A stretch of DNA of 64,000 bases from Streptomyces sp. G44 (GCF_016905445.1 NZ_JAFEXF010000001.1:1-64000); one strand, 5' to 3'; counted from the first letter of the stretch, positions 46,072 through 54,928 are shown. The notes: a model not told the origin generated them from the sequence alone. Numbers and translations: made by a program.

Positions 46072-46116
46072 GCAGGTGCATAGAAGGCACCTGCTCTATC
46101 CACTGAGCTACGGGGC
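46072..46116 (-). pseudogene. tRNA-Arg(TCT) 5' half, truncated
   Basis: Reading the minus strand from 46116: acceptor 5' strand GCCCCGT, D-arm GCTC-AGTGGATA-GAGC, and a perfect anticodon stem GGTGC/GCACC with loop CTTCTAT (anticodon TCT). After the anticodon arm there is no T-arm (no GTTCGA) and no 3' acceptor strand CGGGGC. The tRNA is therefore broken in the variable region. Elements commonly integrate into the 3' half of tRNA genes, so this is likely an attachment-site scar. Confidence 0.8.
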
Positions 46117-46134
46117 TGACCTGCGAAAACGCAG
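46117..46134 (+). repeat. 18-bp direct repeat, right copy
   Basis: TGACCTGCGAAAACGCAG abuts the 5' end of the truncated tRNA-Arg. It matches 21681-21698 with one mismatch. Three GTGGGAYG boxes follow at 46162, 46173 and 46199, a pattern often seen around integration sites. Confidence 0.5.
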
Positions 46135-46327
46135 TCCTCCTGGCGCTCGTCCCGTGATGCTGTGGGACGTATGTGGGATGAGTGGATCCCTGGGGCCCGT
46201 GGGACGCTGATGCGCCCCGGTGACCCGGACGTAGCTTCTCACACCATCTTCACAGGCCCGAAGACCCTCGCGGAAACAATCCTGCCCCCACCCGGCGTTG
46301 ATGATCTCCTAAGCCGAGGAGGGGAAG

Positions 46328-47224
46328 GTGTCGGGCCTGAAGTTGTTCCGCACGAACACGACGAATAGCGGCGTGACCGAGGTCATGCCGCATCTTGCTG
46401 AGCTCGAGGCGGATGTGCAGGGCCTCGTCGAGGCGCACATGGAGACGTTGCTGGGCGTCCGTTTCCTGGCGAGCGAGTACGGCACCGGGCCGGTCCACGG
46501 GGGCAGGATCGACTCGCTCGGGCTGGACGAAAACGGGTCGCCGGTCATCGTCGAGTACAAGCGGGGCGTTGACGCCGGCGTAATCAACCAGGGCCTGTTC
46601 TACCTGTCGTGGCTGATGGACCATCGCGTCGAGTTCGAGCACCTGGTCCGCGACCGGCTCGGGGTGACAGCCGCGTCCCAGGTGCTGTGGAGCGGACCGC
46701 GCCTGATCTGTATCGCCGGCGACTTCACGCGCTACGACGTGCACGCTGTGCGCGAGCACCGGAGGTCGATCGACCTGGTCCGCTACCGACTCTTCGGCAG
46801 CGATCTGCTCGGGCTTGAGACCGTGGCGTCCGTGAGCGGGGGCATGCGGGCAGCCCGTCGGGTGCGGCAGCAGGCGGTCGCTCGGGCAGCGGCCGACGTC
46901 CAGGGTGCGTTGATGGTCGAGCTGGCGAACGCGGTCGATGAGGCACTGCTCGGGCTCGGGGACGGTGTGAACCGCGTCGAGCGCAAGACCTACCGGGCGT
47001 ATCAGCGGCTGCGGAACTTCGCCTGCCTCTGTCCGCCGCAGCGGAGCAAGCTCCTGGTCTACCTGAAGGTCGATCCGAAGGACGTCGACCTCGTTCCGGG
47101 CTTTACCCGCGACGTGTCCGGTCTCGGTCACCACGGGACGGGAGATCTGGAGGTGCAGCTCCGCACGCTGAGGGACGTGGAGCGGGCGCAGGATCTGTTC
47201 CGGGCGAGCTACGCGGCGGCGTGA
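46328..47224 (+). CDS. NucS-like/DUF5655 PD-(D/E)XK protein
   Basis: A 298-aa protein. The PD-(D/E)XK core is GGRIDSLGLDENGSPVIVEY with D62, E76 and K78 (EYK), followed by GVINQGLFYLSWLMDHRVEF. The C-terminal third matches the DUF5655 domain (KTYRAYQRLRNFACLCPPQR, LLVYLKVDPKDVDL). Family members are widespread in Streptomyces and are sometimes mislabelled transporter. A DNA-repair or defence nuclease role is plausible. GTG 46328 follows GAGGAGGGG. Confidence 0.82.
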   Translation: MSGLKLFRTNTTNSGVTEVMPHLAELEADVQGLVEAHMETLLGVRFLASEYGTGPVHGGRIDSLGLDENGSPVIVEYKRGVDAGVINQGLFYLSWLMDHRVEFEHLVRDRLGVTAASQVLWSGPRLICIAGDFTRYDVHAVREHRRSIDLVRYRLFGSDLLGLETVASVSGGMRAARRVRQQAVARAAADVQGALMVELANAVDEALLGLGDGVNRVERKTYRAYQRLRNFACLCPPQRSKLLVYLKVDPKDVDLVPGFTRDVSGLGHHGTGDLEVQLRTLRDVERAQDLFRASYAAA

Positions 47225-47327
47225 TCGTGTGCCGGCCTCTCGTCCGTAGCGCGTCGCGGCTGGTCTGGGGGCGTCGGGAGGTGCCTTTCGACGAGCGGGC
47301 AGGGCGTGGCGGTGGACTACTAATGGT

Positions 47328-47366
47328 GCGCGGGATCGCCGGTTTGGCTAACCGGCGGTCCCGCGC
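47328..47366. terminator. Strong bidirectional hairpin
   Basis: GCGCGGGA-T-CGCCGGTT (47328-47344) pairs with AACCGGCG-G-TCCCGCGC (47350-47366): 17 positions with one central T/G mismatch and a 5-nt loop. It lies between the convergent DUF5655 gene and the ParA-like gene. It is the best factor-independent-type terminator in the window. Confidence 0.8.
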
Positions 47367-47483
47367 TATGTTGCGCCGCCTCCTACGCTCGTTGGAGCCG
47401 AGCCCCGGTGGGCCTGATCCGGTGCGCCCGTCGTGCCGCGACACGATGCAGCTTGAGGTACAAGACGCGAGTGTTGTCTCGTC

Positions 47484-49445
47484 TTAGTCCCACGGATCTG
47501 TCCGCGGCGGGATTTTGCACGGCTCGGCTGCCAGTAGTGCTGGCCGAATCGCGGCACACGCTTCCACGTAGGCCACCCGGTAGTCGTCATCGACATTGTC
47601 GAGCACGGTTGGCGAGGAGGCCCCTAGGCGGAGCCGCCCACTTGTATGTCTCTCGGGCAAGCGGGTCAGTACGGGTGTCCCGAGGCGGGCAAGCTCTGCG
47701 TCGACCTGATCGACGAAGTCTGGTGAACAAGCGTCCGGGCCGGTGAGTGGTTGTCGCAGCACCAAACCTGCGACGGGAACGCGGTCGAGCGGAACCCCGG
47801 CCAGGTGCTCGTGGCGCCAGGCCATGGCGGCGGCTGCAGGGCTGACTGGAACTTCACGGTGCTCGGCGATGCCGTTGCGTGCCTCGACTGTTACAAGCCT
47901 CTCGTCATATCTGCGGCTGTAGACCACGACGATGTGGCTGTCCACCGACTCTTCGATGTATGGCCCCATACCGTAGTCGTCGTTGCAATCTACGAAGATG
48001 ATCCAGTTGAAGTGCTGGCGTGCCTCTTGGAGTAGGGCGTTCACCTCCTTGCGGTATCCGGATGCGGTATAGGCGAACAACGACCCGTTTCCTGGGACCA
48101 ACCGTTCTGGTCGCCATGGTGGGGTGAGGGCGATGCTGGGATGATCGACCGTGGGCCATTCCAGTCCGGTGTGGTGACTGAGTCGGCGGACCTCCGGGTC
48201 GGCACTGACGTCGTGCCCGACTACGAGGACTGCGCTGCCTTCGAGTGCCCAGGCCGCACCGATTTCCAGCGCAATACCCCTGAGATCCCACTGGCTTCGA
48301 CCGAAACGAGGGGCGAGAAGTTGAGTACATCGGCCTCGTGCCTGATCGCCCTTTGTGGCGTCGGCCGGCCGTGGTGAGTGGCCGTTTGCCCTTTGCGAAC
48401 TGGTGACGGAATCTCCGTGACTGGGAAAGCCGACTTCGCCAAGGGCAGTGAAGTGACGCGGCCTCTTCGAAACAGGCCGTTCTGGGCCGCGCGAGGCAAC
48501 GGTTTCCACGCGAAGGATGCCTCGCCAGCCACTACCGCTGCCGACTGGTGCAGTGAACTCCATGAAGCAGTTACAGCCGTCACAGTGGTGGTTCTTCAGG
48601 TCGGTGATCAGGCCGGGGCCTGCAACAGGTTCGAGCAGGATGGCGGCGAGCCGATCGTCATGGAGGGGGACGCTCGGGTGGACCTCGCGCAGGATGTGCC
48701 AGTCCATCCCATGGTCCGCACGTTCAACAGTGACCTGGATACCCGCGTGGCCTGCCAAGCGGTCCCACAGGTGAATACGTCGAAGGAGGGCGCTGGCCAG
48801 CCCAACCGCTGGGCGGTGGTCATCGATGACCGTCCGCGGCTGGGGCTTTCGTCTCCGAATGCCAAACTTCTCGGGGGGAAGCGCACTGGGGTCGACGGTC
48901 CACAGGGGCACCCGCCGTTCCTTGGAGAGGCCGGACTCGTAGGACGAGAGAAGTCCACCGAGGTCCGAGCTGTCCAGCGAGGAGAGAGCGAGGACGCCCG
49001 CTTCGGGGCGGCGTGCGAACGCGACCTCGATGGTGCTGTCGACGACCGTGGCCCACAATCCGGGCACGCCGTGGATCGTCCGCTGGCCACGCTCTCGAAA
49101 GGGGAGCATCTCCAAGGCGGGGCGTACGAGGTCGCCGCGCTCGAAGCGAATGTCCACACGTGCGGATGCGGGAACAACCTCGGCGATTCCGAGCGGATAG
49201 CGACTCACAGCCTGCGGCTTGCCAACGTGCTGCAAGAGCAGCGATTCCAGAAGCTGTTGCGTCTCCGCAGCACTGGGAAGGAGTGACCCCCAGTCGGAAC
49301 ACTCCTGGATGCGGAGTCGTGCCACACGCAGCGACTCTCCCGTCAGCTGTTGTCGCGCGCACGCGACCTGGTTCTTGATGGACATCATGCCCTCCTCGTG
49401 AGCGTGCCCCGACCCAGCACAGAAGGCGCATGAAATACGTTGCAT
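47484..49445 (-). CDS. Orphan protein with N-terminal zinc-knuckle and degenerate ParA/MinD-like C-terminus
   Basis: From ATG 49445 the protein is 653 aa and begins MQRISCAFCAGSGHAHEEG, a CxxCxGxG zinc-knuckle-like motif. An alternative start at 49385 (MSIKNQ) has GAGGAGGG at ideal spacing and removes this motif. The middle is unrecognised but has HCDGCNCFMEF. The C-terminal 250 residues read like a ParA/MinD-type fold without a Walker A lysine (VLVVGHDVSADP; FNWIIFVDCNDDYG; DSHIVVVYSRRYDERL; PVAGLVLRQPL). GC bias is weaker than in neighbours. The function is unknown. Confidence 0.5.
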   Translation of the reverse strand: MQRISCAFCAGSGHAHEEGMMSIKNQVACARQQLTGESLRVARLRIQECSDWGSLLPSAAETQQLLESLLLQHVGKPQAVSRYPLGIAEVVPASARVDIRFERGDLVRPALEMLPFRERGQRTIHGVPGLWATVVDSTIEVAFARRPEAGVLALSSLDSSDLGGLLSSYESGLSKERRVPLWTVDPSALPPEKFGIRRRKPQPRTVIDDHRPAVGLASALLRRIHLWDRLAGHAGIQVTVERADHGMDWHILREVHPSVPLHDDRLAAILLEPVAGPGLITDLKNHHCDGCNCFMEFTAPVGSGSGWRGILRVETVASRGPERPVSKRPRHFTALGEVGFPSHGDSVTSSQRANGHSPRPADATKGDQARGRCTQLLAPRFGRSQWDLRGIALEIGAAWALEGSAVLVVGHDVSADPEVRRLSHHTGLEWPTVDHPSIALTPPWRPERLVPGNGSLFAYTASGYRKEVNALLQEARQHFNWIIFVDCNDDYGMGPYIEESVDSHIVVVYSRRYDERLVTVEARNGIAEHREVPVSPAAAAMAWRHEHLAGVPLDRVPVAGLVLRQPLTGPDACSPDFVDQVDAELARLGTPVLTRLPERHTSGRLRLGASSPTVLDNVDDDYRVAYVEACAAIRPALLAAEPCKIPPRTDPWD

Positions 49446-49644
49446 GAAGTGATTGACCAAGAGAGTCGAAGAGGGTTGTCCGTCGGTACTTAGGGTCGGT
49501 TCGCAGTACCCGGAGCTGGCCGCTTCGTGGGGCCAGGTGGTGCCAGTGCAGCGCAGCCGGAGGCATGATGTCAATCCGATCGAGCGAAACGCCAGCCTCC
49601 ATCACCCGATTGGAGGGGGACGCGTTGGCGGTTCTGGGGACCGG

Positions 49645-51006
49645 TCAACGCCGCCGCGAGTCCGGAAGCTGGAGTGGCTGTCCGGGCGGCAGCCCGGTGG
49701 CACAGTGGTTCACTCGTGGTGTCGGCTGTGGGTGAGGCTGACGCGTTCCGGCTCCGTGGGGGAGTTCACCCGCGAGGTGGGATAGGACGCTGGCTGGTAT
49801 GTAGTTGGAGGCGTTGATCGCCCATAGGGGGCGATCAATGTCCTGTCCCGCCCAGATCGTCCAGGTGGCGAGGTTCTGGCTCGGGTGCTGGGCGGCGACG
49901 GCGTCGAACCGGACCCCCGTGTCCCCGTCGGGGGACGTCCAGCCGATCCATCGCCCGTCCACAGTGTGCTTCCACCCGGCCTCGGACAGGGGCAGTGTGG
50001 CGGCGGCGACGGTCTTCTCGTCCACCGGGGCGCCGACGGCCGTGTCCCAGCCGTTGCCGTCGGCGAGGTGATCCAGCAGTTCCTGCAGCACTGGGGCCGG
50101 AGTGGCGGCGGTCGCGGTGAGGACCCACATGCGGTCGGAGACGGGCGTCTCGTATGCGGCGATGGTCCAGGCGGTCTCGCGGGGGTGGGCTTCGTGGACG
50201 CGCTCGATGCGCAGGGTCTGGGACTCGTGGATCGCGTGGGTCGTCTCGTCCGACCAGGTCCGCCACTTCTCCCAGTCACCGTGGGCGTCGAGGAACGCCT
50301 CCAGCAGAGCATCGTGGTCGCCGGCATCAGCCGCGTACGCGGGGACCGTTTCCGCCGTGGGGTGTGGAGGCTCAGGTGCGGCGGCGGGTGGGGACGTTCG
50401 GGCTTGGGCGGCGGCGCGTTCGGTGTCGGTCAGGGGCGCGGGGCCGGGCCGCATGGCGGCGCCGTGAACCTTCTCGAAGGCGACCAGGGCTACGGCGGGC
50501 GAGTCGAAGGTGTCGGCGACCTGCCGCAGATGGTTCTCGCCGTGGAGATAGACGCTCTTGCCGCTGCCGAGGTAGGTGCCGACCGCGACGGTGGTGTGGC
50601 CGTCCTCGGCGTGAGCGTGGATGAGGAGCTGGCCATGGCGGATGTCGTCATAGATCTTCTGGGCCGCGTCGGAGACCTCGCGGATTTCGCTGCGGGTGCA
50701 CCAGGGCATCGGATAGTCGGCCCAGGTCCATTCCTCGGCCATGGCTTCCCGGAGCCGCGGGGTGATCTCGATGCTCATCCCGTCAGTGGCCAGTTGCTGG
50801 GCCGCCTTTTCGGCCCAGTAGGGCTCCTCGTGATCGATGCGGGCCAGGACCAGGACGTTGTCGGCCACGACGGTCCAGTTGGCGGCCTCCAGGCCCACGT
50901 GGGGGATGTGGGCCTGGGAGCCGGTTAGTACGGCGATGACGGCGCTGGGATGAGTGGGGTGGGTATCGAGGCGGACGTGCGCGTCGATGGGCAGGGTGGT
51001 GGTCAT
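49645..51006 (-). CDS. DUF317 domain protein, long form
   Basis: A 453-aa protein. The N-terminal 190 residues form an unrecognised domain (TLPIDAHVRLDTHPTHPSAV). Two DUF317-type segments follow a Pro-rich linker, with GWTSPDGDTGVRFDAVA and WTIWAGQDIDRPLWAINASN, PASVLSHLAGEL. DUF317 proteins are typical of Streptomyces plasmids and integrated conjugative regions; their role is unknown. Start ATG 51006. It is the last gene of the long minus-strand operon from the right edge. Confidence 0.75.
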   Translation of the reverse strand: MTTTLPIDAHVRLDTHPTHPSAVIAVLTGSQAHIPHVGLEAANWTVVADNVLVLARIDHEEPYWAEKAAQQLATDGMSIEITPRLREAMAEEWTWADYPMPWCTRSEIREVSDAAQKIYDDIRHGQLLIHAHAEDGHTTVAVGTYLGSGKSVYLHGENHLRQVADTFDSPAVALVAFEKVHGAAMRPGPAPLTDTERAAAQARTSPPAAAPEPPHPTAETVPAYAADAGDHDALLEAFLDAHGDWEKWRTWSDETTHAIHESQTLRIERVHEAHPRETAWTIAAYETPVSDRMWVLTATAATPAPVLQELLDHLADGNGWDTAVGAPVDEKTVAAATLPLSEAGWKHTVDGRWIGWTSPDGDTGVRFDAVAAQHPSQNLATWTIWAGQDIDRPLWAINASNYIPASVLSHLAGELPHGAGTRQPHPQPTPRVNHCATGLPPGQPLQLPDSRRR

Positions 51007-51070
51007 GTGGGGGTGTCGTCTCCTGTGCCGGTGGCCGGGCCTTCGGGGCCGGCCACCGGCGTATGTGGGG

Positions 51071-52171
51071 CTATCGGGCGGCGCGAGCGGTGCGGGCGGC
51101 CGTGGTGGTCGGAGGGCCCGCGCGGGTGGTAGGCGCGGGGCGCGGGCGCTGAGGAATGATCCGTCCGGTGGCGTGCTGCCAGCGGGTGCGGATGGCGCCG
51201 AGGTCGGCGAGGGACCGGCGGGCACCGACGACGAGCTGGAACGGTGTGTTCGCCGGGTCGCCGGCGTACGCCTCGATGCGGCGGCCGACGTGGTCGGCGG
51301 TGACCAGGAGGGAGCGCCGCAAGGCGCGTTCGGCCCAGTGCTCGACGGAACCGGCCGGTTCGGCGAGAAGACGGAGCACGTTGCCCGGCTCGCTGCCGTT
51401 ATCCAGCAGGCCGCGCTGCTGGGCTTCCCACAGGACCGTGACAGGGTCGACCGGCTCGTGGCGGCGTTCGAGGGTGGTCAGGCACTGCCACAAGCCGGCG
51501 TGCAGCGGCTGGGTGAAGTCCTCGGGGAGCAGCCACCGTACGGACTCGATGCCCGCGGGGTGGGCGGTGGCGGTAGCGAGCAGCAACTGCTCCTCGGCCG
51601 CCGCCTCGGCATCGTCGGGTGCGATGGCTGGCGGGGTGCGGGGCAGGACCCCGGCGCGTGGTGGGAAGCGTGCTGCGATGTCGTCCACGACTGCGGCGAG
51701 CGTGTCGGCCTCGGCGAGCACCGTCTGGACGGGGTGGGGGAGGGAGGCGTCGTGGACGGTCTGGAGAAGGTGCTCGGCGGCGGCCCGCAATCGCCGGCGG
51801 GCGTGTTCGGCCTCGACCATCCGAGCGTAGGCGGGTGCGTGGCGGGGCCAGGGGCAGATCTGGATGAGGGTGTGCAGATAGGAAGCGGTCAGTCCGCGTG
51901 CCTGCTCCCGGCCTGCGGCAAGTATCTGGTTGAGCCACGTGGTGTTCTTCGCGTGCTCGGCCGGGTCGGGCGGCGGCAGGGTGCTGATCGCGGTGAACAG
52001 GGCGGAGTGCGCGGCGGTGGAGAACGAGCCGGCGGAGACCCCGGTCACGTCGCCGAGACGGTGCGGATCGAGAAGAAGCGCACCGAGGAGGGCCTGCTCG
52101 ACGTGGAACACCGGCTGCGGCGCCGGGATCGTGTCGAGGTCGTCCTCGTCGGGTTCGGGGCTGAGGGGCAT
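51071..52171 (-). CDS. Protein with two DnaB N-terminal-like domains
   Basis: A 366-aa protein whose two parts both resemble the DnaB_N primase/loader-interacting domain: PQPVFHVEQALLGALLLDPH (about 18-110) and IESVRWLLPEDFTQPLHAGL, WQCLTTL (about 195-290). There is no RecA-type ATPase domain, so it is not a helicase by itself. It may load or replace helicase contacts during element replication. ATG 52171 overlaps the methyltransferase stop (ATGA). Confidence 0.7.
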   Translation of the reverse strand: MPLSPEPDEDDLDTIPAPQPVFHVEQALLGALLLDPHRLGDVTGVSAGSFSTAAHSALFTAISTLPPPDPAEHAKNTTWLNQILAAGREQARGLTASYLHTLIQICPWPRHAPAYARMVEAEHARRRLRAAAEHLLQTVHDASLPHPVQTVLAEADTLAAVVDDIAARFPPRAGVLPRTPPAIAPDDAEAAAEEQLLLATATAHPAGIESVRWLLPEDFTQPLHAGLWQCLTTLERRHEPVDPVTVLWEAQQRGLLDNGSEPGNVLRLLAEPAGSVEHWAERALRRSLLVTADHVGRRIEAYAGDPANTPFQLVVGARRSLADLGAIRTRWQHATGRIIPQRPRPAPTTRAGPPTTTAARTARAAR

Positions 52172-53442
52172 CAGGCGGCCAGGGTGAAGTCGTTCGGGTC
52201 GAGGGTGACGCCGAGGTGCGGGGCGAGGAGGTGGCCGGCGAGCAACGGCGGGACCGCGTTGCCGATCTGCGAGAACTGCTGGCCCTTGTTCCCGGCCCAG
52301 GGGTAATCGGCCGGGAAGGTCTGGAGGATGCCGGCCTCGCGAGCGGTGATCCGGATCGGCTCCGGCACTGCCGGTGCGACCGTGTCCTTCGTCGGCGCCG
52401 AGACCGGTGTGGCGACCCAGGTGCATTCGTTCGCGCGGTGCCCGAAGAACAGCGTGCCTGCCGGCTCCTCGATGGACCGGACAGTGGCGTTGGCCTGGTT
52501 GTTGCTGCGCAGAGACCAGAACCAGCGGTGCGCCTCGGCGGTGAACGTCGGAGCCGGGGCGGTGGCAGCACGGTTCTCACGAGCGCCGTGCCGTGCCGCC
52601 CACCCCGCGCCTTCGCGGCGGGACTGAAGGACCACTCCGTCCGGTCGCGGCATCCAGGTTCCTCGCTCCCGGGCGTCCAAGAGCGTCTTGCGGGAGCCCG
52701 ACGGAAAGGGTTCAGGGCCGCCACCGGGCCCGCCCCCGGCGCAGACGGTGGGAACTGGCCGGTCTGTCGCCCCCCACCCCAGAGCTTCGGCCATGCTCAC
52801 CCAGCGGGCACGGCCCGGACCGAACAGCGATTCGGGCTCGGCGGCCCGGGCGTGCGTCGGCGTGGGAGGCTGTGCCGTACGGACTCGGGAGGCGAGCAGG
52901 ATCGCCCGCTTGCGCGTCTGCGGAACGCCGAAGTCGGCCGCGTTGAGGATCCCGTACCAGACCGAGAACCCCCAGCCGCGCAGGATCACCGCGTACTGCT
53001 TCCACAGCGGCAGAACGTCCGGCACCTCCTCCATGGCGACCCACTCGGGCTCGCCGACCGCGTTCAAGGCGTGGAGGTAGCGCATCGGCTCGGCCGCGAG
53101 CAAGGAACGCTCGTCCCGGCAGGCGGCGAGAAGGCGCTCGCGGGTATCGCGTCCGGCGGCGAGGTCCTCGACCGCCGCATGCACCAGCGGCTGGTCCACC
53201 AGGCCAAGACGTTTGCCGGCCATGCTCCACGCCTGGCACGGCGGAGAAGCGATCAGCCCGCGCGTCCGGCCGAGGAAGGGCCACGTCGGATACATCGCCA
53301 CGTCGGTCCGGATCGTCAACTGCCCAGCGGCAGCACGAGTCTTGCAAGCCCACTCGTCCCACTCCAGCCCCACGTCACGCACGCCGAAGACACCCAGTGC
53401 CCTGCTCCAGCCGCCCGGCCCCGCGAAGAGGTCGAGTATCAC
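52171..53442 (-). CDS. DNA (cytosine-5) methyltransferase
   Basis: A 423-aa C5-cytosine methyltransferase. Motif I is LDLFAGPGGWSRAL, motif IV is SPPCQAWS with the catalytic Cys, motif VI is the variant MEEVPDV in place of ENV, motif VIII is QTRKRAILLASR, and motif X is FSQIGNAVPPLLAGHLL. No restriction endonuclease is adjacent, so it is an orphan or element-protection methylase. GTG 53442 overlaps the TGA of the PP-loop gene. Confidence 0.9.
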   Translation of the reverse strand: MILDLFAGPGGWSRALGVFGVRDVGLEWDEWACKTRAAAGQLTIRTDVAMYPTWPFLGRTRGLIASPPCQAWSMAGKRLGLVDQPLVHAAVEDLAAGRDTRERLLAACRDERSLLAAEPMRYLHALNAVGEPEWVAMEEVPDVLPLWKQYAVILRGWGFSVWYGILNAADFGVPQTRKRAILLASRVRTAQPPTPTHARAAEPESLFGPGRARWVSMAEALGWGATDRPVPTVCAGGGPGGGPEPFPSGSRKTLLDARERGTWMPRPDGVVLQSRREGAGWAARHGARENRAATAPAPTFTAEAHRWFWSLRSNNQANATVRSIEEPAGTLFFGHRANECTWVATPVSAPTKDTVAPAVPEPIRITAREAGILQTFPADYPWAGNKGQQFSQIGNAVPPLLAGHLLAPHLGVTLDPNDFTLAA

Positions 53443-54362
53443 GTGGCCAGCCCGAAGTCCTCCTGCGCCAGCGCGTCCGCATCCCCGCGGCACGCCCAGG
53501 GCGAGCAGCCGCCCGCGACACCCCGCTCCAACTCATCCTCGTCGGCGAGTTCCTGCTGGAGGGCCGCCCACTCCGAGGCGGTGACGTAGTCGATCGGGGC
53601 CCGGCCGAGGGGGACGCGGGAGCGGTGCAGGAACGCTTCGCCCAGCAGCCGATTGCCGCTGGCGTTGGCGCGGGCATTGCCCTTGCGGATGGCCGCGTCG
53701 AATTCCACGACGTCCTGCCACTCGGCGGGGGAGTTGTCGCGGATGTGCCGCCACTGCGCATTGCCGTGAAAAGGGCAGCCCAGGCAGCTCGATTTCGGCG
53801 TTTCGGCCAGATCGAGAGAGGTGAGATAGCGAACGCAGTCGAAACGCGACCAGCCCATGTCGATCAGCGGATGCCGGTTCTGCATGTACTTCACGTCGGC
53901 GTCCTTGGCGCGGTGGAATTCGTCGGTGGATATGCCGATCCACTGCTCTACGAAAACGCCCTTTGGTACCCGAGTCGGATACGGGTAGCCGAGAAGATCG
54001 CGGATCTTCTTCTTGATGGGCTTCACCTTGTACTCCCCGGTGCACTGGCGCCGGGTCATCCCAGGACGCCCGTCCGTGTTGAGGATGTAGAGGGGCATGG
54101 AGGCGAAACGGTGATCCGGGTTCAGGGCGTCGTTGCGGATATTTCCGGAGGAAACCCGGAGAACAGGTATACCGGCGGGCTTTGCTATTTCGCGTTCGAG
54201 GCGGTCGAGATGGTCATAGACGGATTTGGGTTCCCATCCGGTGTCGGCGAAGATCGCGTAGTCGATTTTCGGGAGGATGCCTTCGGCAGACAGGGTGAGC
54301 AGGGTGCTGGACTGGACGCCAGCACCGAGAGAAAGGGCGCGGAACTGGGGGGAGGGGTGAAT
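53439..54362 (-). CDS. PP-loop ATPase, PAPS-reductase/DndC-like, with no ordinary start codon
   Basis: The frame encodes about 307 aa. An N-terminal PP-loop motif (FRALSLGAGVQSSTLL) is followed by YAIFADTGWEPKSVYDHLDR, DGRPGMTRRQCTGEYKVKP and a zinc-type SSCLGCPFHGNAQWRHIRD. This matches phage/plasmid phosphoadenosine-phosphosulfate-reductase-family proteins. The first ATG (54098) is internal and would remove the PP-loop. No ATG/GTG/TTG lies between the upstream gene and the PP-loop in this frame. ATT at 54362, with AAGGA about seven bases before it, is the best start. It is coupled to the methyltransferase. Confidence 0.7.
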   Translation of the reverse strand: MHPSPQFRALSLGAGVQSSTLLTLSAEGILPKIDYAIFADTGWEPKSVYDHLDRLEREIAKPAGIPVLRVSSGNIRNDALNPDHRFASMPLYILNTDGRPGMTRRQCTGEYKVKPIKKKIRDLLGYPYPTRVPKGVFVEQWIGISTDEFHRAKDADVKYMQNRHPLIDMGWSRFDCVRYLTSLDLAETPKSSCLGCPFHGNAQWRHIRDNSPAEWQDVVEFDAAIRKGNARANASGNRLLGEAFLHRSRVPLGRAPIDYVTASEWAALQQELADEDELERGVAGGCSPWACRGDADALAQEDFGLAT

Positions 54363-54393
54363 GGGTAATCCTTGGGCGGAGCGTGGAGGCCGG

Positions 54394-54873
54394 TCAGCGG
54401 GCGCGGGCTCGGGAGATGTCCGGTTGCGGGACGGGCAGAAGCGCGGGGATGGAGGAGCGCCGGGCGGCGAGGGCGGCGGTGGCTTCGCGGGCGCCGGTGA
54501 CCGCAGCGGTGTAGTGGGGCAGGACGCGGTCGGTGATCCGCCAGGCGGCGCGGGCCGGATCGAGAGGGCCGGCCACGGTCGGCGGCGCCGGGATGCGGTC
54601 GGTGATGTCCTCGTGCAGCCCGTGGGGGATCACAGGGCAGACCAGGACCCGGCCTCGCCGGTGCTCGACGAGGTAGAGCGCCAGGTCGTCCTCCCGCCGC
54701 AGGGTGATTCCGTCGCTGCGGAAGGCGATGGCCGGCCGGGCGTCCAGCGGCGTCCACACGCGGCATGTCTCAGCGAACTGGTCGGCGGCGCGGGTGTACT
54801 GGCGGTAGAGGGCCGTCCAAGTGCCGGGTAGACGGTCGGCGAGCTGGAGGGCGAACAGGTGGAAAGGGGGCAA
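54394..54873 (-). CDS. Hypothetical protein of a conjugative element
   Basis: A 159-aa soluble protein starting MPPFHLFALQLADRLPGTWT, with no family I recognise. TTG at 54873 is preceded by GAGGAC. The composition (many Arg, Leu, Ala) and position in the minus-strand operon between the PP-loop gene and another hypothetical suggest an element-specific function. Confidence 0.55.
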   Translation of the reverse strand: MPPFHLFALQLADRLPGTWTALYRQYTRAADQFAETCRVWTPLDARPAIAFRSDGITLRREDDLALYLVEHRRGRVLVCPVIPHGLHEDITDRIPAPPTVAGPLDPARAAWRITDRVLPHYTAAVTGAREATAALAARRSSIPALLPVPQPDISRARAR

Positions 54874-54928
54874 CGGTGTCCTCGGCGGGAGAGAAGGCGT
54901 GTCCGGCTGGTGGCTGCTTGGGGCAGCG

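Noticed and set aside
46072..46116. Functional tRNA-Arg
   Set aside because: No T-arm or 3' acceptor strand follows the anticodon arm.
54185..54766. 193-aa minus-strand frame overlapping the PP-loop gene start
   Set aside because: It is out of frame with the PP-loop coding sequence and has Pro/Ser/Arg-rich noise composition.
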